Shown here: one piece after another, positions 37,201 through 49,200 of the stretch
Layout: each line of letters begins with the position of its first letter
Position numbering within the stretch: position 1 is the first letter of the stretch
Assembly (NCBI RefSeq): GCF_040183065.1
Contig: NC_091120.1
Location: forward strand, 172,147,988-172,211,987
Direction: 5' to 3'
DNA length: 64,000 nucleotides
From: Periplaneta americana
Taxonomy: Eukaryota; Arthropoda; Insecta; Blattodea; Blattidae
Position numbers and translations under genes: made by a program
The notes under the pieces: generated by a model
Database searches by the model: none
What the model saw: the letters and a program-made list of their open reading frames with translations, nothing else
What the model was told of the DNA's origin: nothing

Positions 37201-40200
37201 GTTCGTAAGGAAAGATAAAAAGGTATTACTTACTGATAAAATAAGAGGCCTAGAAAATTTTGTAGTCTCCAGATCATTTCAGCAAGATCTCTTAGTAGGA
37301 TAAAATGATTTTACGCTCTACATTTCAAGTTCTACATGCAGTAGCTATACGAAAATGCTTTTGTTCGAAGGCTTAGCAAACTTGACATTTTTTTAACTTT
37401 TGCCTACAATCCACAATGACTTCAAATAGCTACTGCTATCGTCCTGACATTGATACTTGCGTTTCCGCGTTGAAACTCAAAAACTGAAGTTGGATAGGTT
37501 CAAGAAAAAGTATTTGGCCTAAAAAAATCCATTCAGAGGAAGTATGTTTCATTATTATGGAATATCTATCAAAAAGACAAGTATTCTTCATTGAAAATAA
37601 ATCTGAAAAATTTTTATTTGAACGTCTAACGAACTTAGTTTGCAGCAGCATTTGCTACACAAGCCACTAGTAGGTTTCTAATGCAGAACATTTGACAAAT
37701 AAGTGACTGACTTTTCTCATCTGATGTTAGCTTAATTAATACACATGTTCAATTGGTACATTGCTACACATACTAGAAGATTTTCAAGGCTTTTAATTTT
37801 TATTTCTCCTTTTAGTCTTGGTCTAATTTGGTTCATATTCCAAAAATTACTTTAAGTAGTTAGCAATTAGCACTTATAATATGTGCATTAATAGTACCGT
37901 AAACTGGGGTTACTCTGAACACAGAGGAAACTTTGAACATTTTTTCAGAAAATCATATTTAGGTTTCTACATGCTGCAGTTGTTATAGATGGAGGTAAAT
38001 TTGGTATGAGAATAATTTTATGATGATTTACCTCCATCTATAACAAGTGCAGCATGTAGAAACCTAAATATGATTTTCTGAAAAAATGTTCAAAGTTTCC
38101 TCTGTGTTCAAAGTAACCCCAGTTTATGGTATATTACGATACAAGGTTGGGAAGTGCTGTTTGCAAAATCGAGATTTTGTAATGCACTTCACTTATATTG
38201 TACAACATTTTTTGTAGATCATATTTTTAAAATTGCAAATACAATATATTCTGCATCGAAAATTTAGAGCAATATTATTCCAAAGCCTTCGCAAAACTGC
38301 CCTGTAATGGTAACTAAGTAATAATAAGTGCACTTTCATGGGTCTATTTCAGTTTAGTTTTATGTTATGAAGAGTGATTTCCCTAGCAACATATTTCTGT
38401 GTGGAAATTCTAACTTTCAAGGCCTAACAACAAAATCTGTAAACAAAAAACATGATCATGCAAAAAGATATATTACTGCATTCAAGAAATGTATATATTC
38501 CTTGATAGTTTTAGCTGAAGTAATTCTTTCGTATTTATTCCCTCCCTTTCAAAATAACAGAACTGTTAGCACAGTCATATTATTGGGGAATATATTCCAG
38601 GGAGAAGTGAAAACTGGCGTAGATACTGTAATAACATTTTTCTGTCTAATGTGTTATGGAACCAATTTATTTATTATTTGTTCTATTGTGTTTTTATGCA
38701 TTTTAATGTTTTCCTGCATGTACAGCTTTTCTTATCCATCTCTTTAATAAGAGGTTTCACTTTATATTTTATTACATTTTGACAATTAACTAATTTAATT
38801 ACCCATTGATTGTTGAAGCCAGGAATACAAGATATGGTCCTAGCATACTCTTAACATATGGCAAAGGAATAGCTGCAGCTTCATCAATAACGAGAAGTTC
38901 TGCTTGTCCCAATTTATGTGCATCTGTTGGATGTATGTACTGTAAAAGACATGAACATTAAAGAATACATATCATAGGACAAAAATTATATTAAAACTGA
39001 CTAGTTTATTAAAAGGGTGTCAAAATTTTAAAAAAAGTGTTAACTCTAAAGTATAAATCATAATTATCTAATAGCAATCCACAGAACTATCAATTTTTGG
39101 AAACATAAAATAATTAAGAATTTCACAAATTTTACAGTGGATTCTACTTCACATACGACTGGTGGGCAACAAATGGCAGATTGAATGAGAAAAACAGAAA
39201 TCAAAATTTAAATAACTAACAAGAACAGACAAAAATGGCAATAAGTAAGAATTAAGTCACTACTAAACAAAGAAAACTTTGAGGAAATAAATATACACAA
39301 AAAATCAATATCAATATTAAATGCAGAGAACTTCACACTTTATGACAAAATGAAGAAACTGTAAAATTCAGAAATTATATAGAATATGACTCTCCAGCAC
39401 ATAATCTAAACCATATTAAAATGTAATGTACAAAGAAAAACCTAAGTAAGAGATGCAACATGTTTGTATTGGAAACAAAGAAGGGTATTAAAAAAAATTC
39501 AAACATGTGCCAACAGGCAATATAACGTATCTTCTCAAGTTATAATTTACAGACCTATAGTTACTGGAAGCACATTGCAGAAACAAATGATGCTCGAAAA
39601 TAGAAAAATAAATTAAGTATATTGAATAATTAGTTTTAGATGAATGAAGTAACGTTCATCTACTGTATCTCCTTACCTGAATTGTTTGCCGATGGTCCCT
39701 AAAAATATTGACTCGAACAATGGCTTTGTTAAACTCAGGATTAGTTGACTGAATGAGATCATAATCTAAGTGTTCTTGGTATTCCAGTGCATCAAAACCT
39801 TGAAGAGAGCAGAAAATATTAGTTTCAAATCCTAAAATCCTATTACCAGGATCTACATATTCTCATATGTCACAGTTTAAATCTGGTCCAAAATAAACCA
39901 GGAAGGGAAAATTGTTAAAATATATATGTTTAAATATGAGCATTCACAATTAACGACAAGCTTACAGGAGCCCAGGAACAGGGATGCGAAAGTTTCTCGT
40001 TTCTGATCACAGTCTACGAGATTCACTTTGTTGTCATCATAAATCTATCTGTAGCAAGGAGGCCTTGACATTATTTCTACTTCATCCACAATTTCTAACT
40101 AACTCAGAAAATTTAGTACAATCACTTTCAATATATGCTACGTGTATATGTGACCAGATTACCACGCGAATTGAATTCTTAAATATTCTATGTCATAAAT

Positions 40201-43200
40201 TTTGAAGTTGGTTAACCTGTGTTTATGTTGGCTGGCTTGGACTCATGAGAGAATGACATTGGTCAATTATACACAACATACGAATGCGTAATATTGACTT
40301 TACATATCGATATACATAGTCATTTCCATTCTCGGTTTATTGTGAATAAAAAATCTTCACGTTCACGTCCTCTGCTTCCCATTCTCGTTCCTGTTTAATT
40401 GTGGATTAGCCTGTATTGATTCATTTTCGTTTTCTATTAAGAGCAGATCGAAGTAGTTTAAATATATCATGCCACAGAATTAAACAACCTGAAGACAGAA
40501 TTTACCTTTGAACACAAACTCGAAGAGAGTATTGAGATTCTCAGGGCTGGGACTAGTGACGAATATATTTGAATAGCCGAATGCAACTGCTCCTGCCATT
40601 GCAAGGCCCAGGGCAGCTGACTTTCCTCGTCCTCTTGCAGCTGTCAGAGAGACTGTAGACCTTAAAGTCTTCTCTGCTATCGCCTCTACAAATTTCAAGA
40701 GAGCTTTAGCCTGAAACAATTCACAATAAATATTTACGTCTGTTAAAGTATCTGGGGTGGAGAGGGAAAGAATATTATCTCATGTGAATTTTAATACACT
40801 GTATTGTGTTCTAAGTTACAACTAAACTGACTGGCCCACTAGTTAGACTTAATGAATGATTGTCCAGAATGAGTGAGCGACTTTACTAATCTACTGAACT
40901 GGACTAAGTAGCTAAATTCACCAAGTGACATGACTGAACGAACTAATTAACCAGAGTGACTTCAACTGAGTGGTTAGGTTGAATAACTGAGTCACTGAAT
41001 TGATATAGTGACTAGATTGACTGGATGACTTAAATGAACAGAACTGATTAACCTGAGTGACTTCAACTGAATGGTTAGGTTGAATAACTGAGTCAATGAA
41101 CTGATATGGTGACTAGATTGACTGGATGACTTAAATGAACAGAACTGATTAACCTGAGTGACTTCAACTGAATGGTTAGGTTGAATAACTGAGTCAATGA
41201 ACTGATATGGTGACTAGATTGACTGGATGACTTAAATGAACAGAACTGATTAACCTGAGTGACTTCAACTGAATGGTTAGGTTGAATAACTGAGTCAATG
41301 AACTGATATGGTGACTAGATTGACTGGATGACTTAAATGAACAGAACTGATTAACCTGAGTGACTTCAACTGAATGGTTAGGTTGAATAACTGAGTCAAT
41401 GAACTGATATGGTGACTAGATTGACTGGATGACTTAAATGAACAGAACTGATTAACCTGAGTGACTTCAACTGAATGGTTAGGTTAAATAACTGAGTCAA
41501 TGAACTGATATGGTGACTAGATTGACTGGATGACTTAAATGAACAGAACTGATTAACCTGAGTGACTTCAACTGAATGGTTAGGTTGAATAACTGAGTCA
41601 ATGAACTGATATGGTGACTAGATTGACTGGATGACTTAAATGAACAGAACTGATTAACCTGAGTGACTTCAACTGAATGGTTAGGTTAAATAACTGAGTC
41701 AATGAACTGATATGGTGACTAGATTGACTGGATGACTTAAATGAACAGAACTGATTAACCTGAGTGACTTCAACTGAATGGTTAGGTTGAATAACTGAGT
41801 CACTGAACTGATTTGGTGACTAGATTGATTGGATGACTGAGTGGTTAGGTTGAATAACTGAGTCACTGAACTGATCTGGTGACTAGATTGACTAAGTGAC
41901 TTTAATGAATGGAACTGACTAATTTCAGTGAATTACACTGAGTAGCTAGATTGAATAACTTAGTCAATAAAGTGAATGGATGAGTAGACTGACAGAGTGA
42001 AGTGACTTCATTGAACAGAACTAACCTGAATGAATCAGACTGAGTGGCTAGATAGAGTAACAGAGTCACTGAACTGATTCCGTGACTAGATAGACTAAGT
42101 CACTGAACTGACCAATTGTGTGATATGACTAAACAGAACTGAGGGCATGTCTGGACTGAATGGTTGAATGGATTGACTACCTGAGTGTCTAAACTGATGA
42201 GTGATTATACTAACAATGTCTAACGGTAAGTAACAGGACTGACTTGACAAAGTGGTTGAACTGATTGTCTGAGTAGTTGGACCAACTTATTAGGACTACT
42301 TAGCTAGATTGCTCATGAGATCTGACTGGAATGATAGATTGATTTCGTTAACAAACTATACTGTACAATGCTTTCTTCATGGCAAATGGGGCAACTCATT
42401 AGTTCATTACTGATGTGTGAAGAAAAAGTGATGTGGTAGAAGTTTGTTACCGTCTATTTTTCAGAATACACCAGCATTTGTCTGTAAGAGCCGAAGGAAA
42501 CATTCAAATATTTTTTATTTATTTCAATAGCAATGAAGAATGAGATTAGAGAATTACCTGGTCCACAGTCTTGCAGAGGTTCACAAGGACACTGACAGGC
42601 TGTGTGTCTCGTAGGCTCTCTTTCAGGTCTGCAAGTTCCTGTTCACTTGGTGGAGAATCTGGCTTTCCAACTGGTTCAACTTGCAGGTTATGTGATGAAA
42701 TAGGCAAGACTGTGAGCTGGTCATCCACCACCAGACAGCGGGCACATGATGCAAGAGACAGCAGGAACCTAAAAATTCCAAATAGTGTTAGCTACTTATA
42801 AGTCTTGTGATTTTTAAAGTCCTTCAGTTACGCCTATGATTATATTTAGGATATTTTAGACATGTTGTAGTTAGACTAGGTTTTGTTTGATTTTGTTTAG
42901 TATACATTTTAAATTACATGGAGTACAAAACACGGTGGAAGTATGATAATATCACAGTCTAGTATATACAGTCACGAAGCTTGAGTTGTGAGGGTGCTAG
43001 GAACAATAGACTGTGCCGGTACTATTTCGCATTGTCTGTAATGAGGCGATATTAGTGATCCTAGTCGTTAGCAACTATCTATGGATGCATATTCATTACG
43101 TATTGAGCTTCGTGACTGTATATACTAGACTGTGGTATTATATAAATTAGGTGCGATGAAAGGTAAAACGGTATTCCCTCTTCATGTTATGAAGGTGCAC

Positions 43201-46200
43201 CATGCTTTCGTGATCTCAGCACTACCCATGTATTATCCATCTAACTCAATAGTGAAACCTCATGTCAACAAATGCACGTGTTATGATGTTTCATGATTGG
43301 CTGCCTACTTCAATACACTTATCAGAGCAAAGACTATAATTCGATATCATATTTTAATATTTTACTGTTTATTATTTTCATATAAGTAGGCTAATATTAT
43401 AAAATAATAAAATCTATGTTCCATAATAATAATATAGAATAAAGGGTTAAATGCTCTCAGCCACTGGAGAACATTTGTTAAATAAATATTTAACTTATAT
43501 TTTAATTTCAAATACATTTACCATATGTTTTTATTCTGTGAAAGAATTCTAAAATTACAATATATGTTATAAGTTACTACTTGATATGTCAATTATTTTT
43601 AAATGTATTTTTATTCCATAATGTATTTTTACCAATTTTTTTTTAAATTACATATACATCCATGTATATGGTAATGTACTGAATGAATAAACAATCAAAC
43701 TTTTTATTTTTTTTTTATTTTAGTATGTTATTTTACGACGCTTTATCAACAGCTTAGGTTATTCAGCGTCTGAATGAGATGAAGGTGATAATGCCGGTGA
43801 AATGTCTCTGGGGGTCCAGCACCGAAAGTTACTCAGCATTTGCTCAAATTGGGTTGAGGGAAAACCCAGAAAAAAAACCTCAACCAGGTAACTTGCCCCT
43901 ACCGGGAATCAAACCCGGGCCACCTGGTTTCGTGGCCAGACGCGCTAACCGTTACTCCACAGGTGTGGACTAAACAATCAATCAATCAATCAATCATTCT
44001 TGACCACCTCTAGAATTTCGAAGGGAAGCACATCTGTAAGGTATAACAGCCTGTCCTGCAGTGTAATACTAATTGAGGGGCTTAGAACAAAAAGCAGGTA
44101 GGTGACAGAAACCTAGTTTTGAGAAAATTACAGTTAAAGTTCTACATGCAATGGAATATTATACACTAGTTGGTGAAATGATGCCCATATAGTAGCACTG
44201 CACAGTGTGATCACTTGCCTGATTTTATCCCAAATAAACATCTTTTGGGCTATCACAACACGCACTTACCTCATTTTTTTTAATAATGTCACTTACCTGC
44301 TTTTTGTTCTAAGCCCCTCAATTGACACTGATAGTTATTAGTTCATAAGATTGAGTTTCACCAGTATGTAATTTTACTCTTTAGAAACACATCCACAATC
44401 TTGTAATGCGACTTCGTAATATGTAATAAAAATAAGATAGGCCTATGACAATGTCCTAACTGTGCAGTACAATTTTCTGCAAGGAGCTCAAATAGCATGT
44501 TGCACAAATATACAATCTAATGAGACCATTTATGAATATATATGTATACCCACCTTTCATTAAAGCGCCCAACAACATTGCCATGGGCTTCTGTACGATA
44601 CCGTTCATGTACATCCATAGTCATTGCATAAAGCTGTTTTAAAGACGTCACTGACTGAAGAAGAAGAATTATCAGTCCTCCACCTTCAATAGTTTCCACA
44701 GTTCTTGCCAACAGATTCGGAGTTAGGGCTTCAAAGTCTTGCAACACACACATGCCGTAAGTGTTTCCTAGAATTTTATGTGTTTCTGAATAGTAACAGT
44801 ATCGAATATTTGTAGATGCAACAAATAATTCAAATGGATCATCTTCATTCACGTTCATTTTCCCTGATTTGATTTTACGCTGCAGACTCTTCATTCTCTT
44901 CTTTCGATGACTACTGAAGCCAAGTTCTTTCTTGTAACACCAAAGAACATTTGGTCTCGCTTTCACGCATGCTTTAGACAACATATGGTGTAAGATTACA
45001 ACCTGAAACACAACAAAAAAACAAAGAAATAATAGCGAACAGAGTGTAATTAGGCTAATACAATTTCGGGATTATAACTGAATGACTTACAACTGGAATA
45101 GACATATTTAAATGAGAGTTCCAACTTTATGGCCGAAAGATTGGCCTTACCCTAAACTGCTATACTTTCAATACAATTAATTGGCACATTTAATAAAAAT
45201 ATGTGTTTTTAGCATCATGGTATTGAATGCCAATGACGTAATAGTTCTTACTCACTGGCAGTGTTTTTCTTCTGGCGGTACACAACAGTATATAGTACCA
45301 ACATCTTTCCTGCTTCAAATTTTTAAAATTAACATTTATCATAGAATGGTCAAATCAATTATACAATTGAAGGGTTTAGAGCCATAGTGGGCCAAGCGCC
45401 ATTTATTAAAAACGGAGAAAGCAAGGGTTAAAGTTAAGTGAATACCATAGTTTAATGAAGACTGACATATCATTTAATTTTAATGTGAATATTTTATATT
45501 ACTTGCTGTATGTTTCCATTGAATTATGGTAATAACTTCATTTTAACCCTTGTTTTCTACCATTTTAGTAAATGGCGCTTGGCCCACTATGGTTCTGAAC
45601 CCTTCAATTGGCATTGGATACAACCAGCAAGCTATTCTTCTTCTTCTTCTTATTTGGTACTACAGCCCAGGTGGGCCTTAACCTCCTCTATGGCTCTCTT
45701 CCATCCTTCTCTATCCATCGCCAACTCCCTCCAATTCCTTATTCCTAATCTATTCACATCCACTCGTACACAGTTCCACCATCTTGTTCTCGGTCTTCCT
45801 CTTAATCTGGTTCCATCTGGATTGTTATTGAAGACAATCTTCACTTTCCTTGTTGTTTCCATCCTTGTGACGTGTCCCAACCATCTCAGTCTTTGACATC
45901 TTATGTGCGCCTCCAAATCCGATTCCTTGTACAGTTCGTATATCTCATTATTATATCTGGCTCTCCATCCATCCACTGTTTCAATTGCTCCGAATATCCT
46001 TCTTAAGATTTTCCTCTCAAATACTGCTAGTTGTTTGCATGTATTTTTATTCAGAACCCATGTTTCTGTACCATATGTTATAATGGGTCTTATTAGGGTT
46101 TTGTAAATCTTGATTTTGATTTCTCTAGATATTATTTTATTTTTAACAATTGGTAAAAGTGAATAATATGCCCTGTTAGCCAGATTTATTCTTCTTTGTA

Positions 46201-49200
46201 CCTCATTCCTTAGGTCATTATTTGCTGTCAATATTGATCCGAGATATGTAAATTCTTTTACTTTTTCAAACTTATATGTTCCCATTTTAACTTCCTTCAC
46301 TTGATCATTTTGTCTTTTGGTGACTGACATAAATTTAGATTTCTTTGTATTTATTTTAAATCCCAGCTTCTGAGTTTCCTTATCCAATGCTATCAAGGCT
46401 TCTTCAACATCTTGTATCCTTCTTCCGGTGATGATGACATCATCCGCATAGCCTAAAATCTGTTGTGTCTTATTAAAAATAGTTCCATTAATTTGGACTT
46501 CTGATTTTATTATTGCAATGTGTAGGGCTATATTAAACAAGAGAGGTGCCAGCCCATCTCCTTGCCTGGTTCCTTTCTCCAATTTGAAATTTTCAGTTGT
46601 GATCTTTCCTAATTTCACTGTTGCCTTTGGTTCAGATGACACAATTCTGCATACATTTATCAGTTTCCTTGGAAAACCGAGTTGATGCATGTGTCCCCAT
46701 ATTGTCCTAAGTATTAGATTATCATATGCAGATTCAAAATCTAAAAAGAGGCAGTGTAAATCGATGTTCTGTTCCCAGCATTTTTCTGTCTCTTGTCTCA
46801 TTATGAATAGCTGGTCCACCGTCGATCTTCCCGGTCTGAATCCGCACTGATAGTCCCCTACTATTCCTTCCATATATGGTAACATTTTTTTATATAGGAT
46901 GTTAGTCAAAATTTTATAAACTGTACACAGTAAAGTTATTGCCCTATAGTTCTCACATATCATATTATCACCCTTTTTATGTATTGGAACTATCATCCCT
47001 GTTCTCCACTCCTCAGGAATAGTCTCGGTTACCCATATCCCAGCAAGCTATTACCCTAGATCATATACGAGTATGTAACAGATAACTCCTTGCTACGTTA
47101 AAATCGGCAGCACTTTGAAGAGAACAACCGCCAGGATCACCACCTGTCCACCGTAAACGAACATGAGAGGGCAGCACAGTCGCTAATGCAATTCAAATGG
47201 GTATTATGACGTGACTCCTTATGTAACAACTAGATGGCAGCATAGTAAACCTGACAAAAGTTGTTAACCTCAAAGCCTATAACCCTGACATATCTGTTAC
47301 ATATATGATCTAGGCTATTACTCTATGAAGAGGAGTTGCTCGTAACCAGTGCTTTATTTATTTATTATTTATTTTTTTTTGCAGAACGTACCAGTATGCT
47401 GTTCCAACAACTTTTTGTTATATTTTTCATCACGGAACCTAGAAATGTCCGAATTTAGCACTACCAATATATTGTGAGGCTTCTCCCAACACAACTTCAT
47501 TGTCTCATTCACTGAGATCATCCCTACTAGTTAACAGCATGAGGAACCTGCTTTTTATTATAATTGTTGGTCCTCTTTTGATCAACTTCAACCCTGGCAT
47601 CTATGTTAAGTCTTGGTTGCTAAAAGACCGCCATGCAGCAACATACGTCACAAGGAAAAAAGAAAGGGAAAACTTCAATATAGTTTACCTCATGGTCAAT
47701 AATTAACTTATCTTAAAACACTAAAAAGAGCAGATTTGTCTGTGTTTGTCGAATGAGCATCATCATGCTTATGAAAAGGCACTTTTCAGTGCCAATAATT
47801 TATTTTGTGTGCACAAGGTTAAAACATTGCGGGAAGAGGAAAAAGAAGGTAATCATGTTCAGAAATTTATCCAAAAGCATTGCTCACTGGTAAAAATTTT
47901 TATTTTATGTGGGGGATCCAGGAAATAACGATCGTTCGCACATACCCGCCGCGCAGCTGACTCCCCTTCCTTGTTTGAAGGTCAACTGGCTTCCTTAACA
48001 TGTGTTCTCATAATGTTGTGAGTACTGGTTGCAACAAGTCGCCATTGTGCATTTTGTGTTACCGGTACTTCAAAATGAACGACGTGATTGATAATCCCGC
48101 CGATTGTGAGGTGAGGAGTGTGATTCGATTTTTGAATGCCCGACATTTGAAATCTGCAGAAATTTACCGGCAATTGAAAGAAGTATACGGTGATACTGTA
48201 ATGAATGAAAGAAATGTGAGAAAATGGTGCGAAATGTTCAACAATGGGCGAACAAATGTCCACGATGAAACTGACCCGGACGCCCATCACTCATCACGGA
48301 AGACCTGAAGACTAAAGTGAACGACAGAATCTTGCAAGACAGGCGCACATCACTCGACGAATTGCATATTGCCTTTCCTGACATTTCTCGTTCTTTGCTT
48401 GGTGAAATTGTGTCGCAACATCTTGGCTACCACAAAATCTGTGCACGATGGGTTCCACGGCAACTGAGTGACCAACACAAAACTCAGAGAATGGCCTCAG
48501 CATTGACATTCTTGATGCCATATCACACAGATGGAGACGCCTTTCTTGATCAAATTGTGACTGGTGATGAGACCTGGGTGTCTCACAACACCCCAGAGAC
48601 CAAGCGACAATCACGTCAGTGGCATCATCCCTCATCACCCAAGAAACCGAGAAAATTCAAACAGACTCTCTCAACACAAAAAGTCATGGCTACTGTCTTT
48701 TGAGATTGCAAAGGTGTCCTTTTGCTGGATTTCATGCCAAAAGGCACTACGATCAATGCAAATCGTTATTGTGAGACTTTACGAAAACTACGGCGAGCCA
48801 TCCAAAACAAGAGGCGAGGAATGCTTTCGAGAGGAGTTGTTGTGCTTCTTCACAACAACACCCGCCCTCACACTGCTGCTTCAACTCGAGAATTGCTGGT
48901 TCAATTCGGTTGGGAAATCTTTGATCATCCGCCCTATAGTCCAGACCTTGCTCCTAACAATTTTCACCTTCACTAAGCTGAAAGACTTTCTGGGTGGTAC
49001 GTGTTTTGGAAGTGATGAAGAGTTGAAGAAGACAGTGAACACCTGGCTTAATGAACTTGCGGCAGAAGAGTATAACACGGGAATTCTAAAGCTAGTGAAC
49101 AGATACGACAAATGTTTATGATTATGTAAATGATTATGTAAATGATTATGTAGAGAAGTAAAGGAAGCTTCAGTTATGTAACAGACTTTGTTTTTTCAAA

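Noticed and set aside
41000-41830. Regular repeats that might suggest a CRISPR array
   Set aside because: The 101-bp units are contiguous with no unique spacers, and the window is clearly animal DNA with introns.
45510-46106. Plus-strand frames of 67-128 codons
   Set aside because: They run antisense through the LINE reverse transcriptase and the adjoining MITE.
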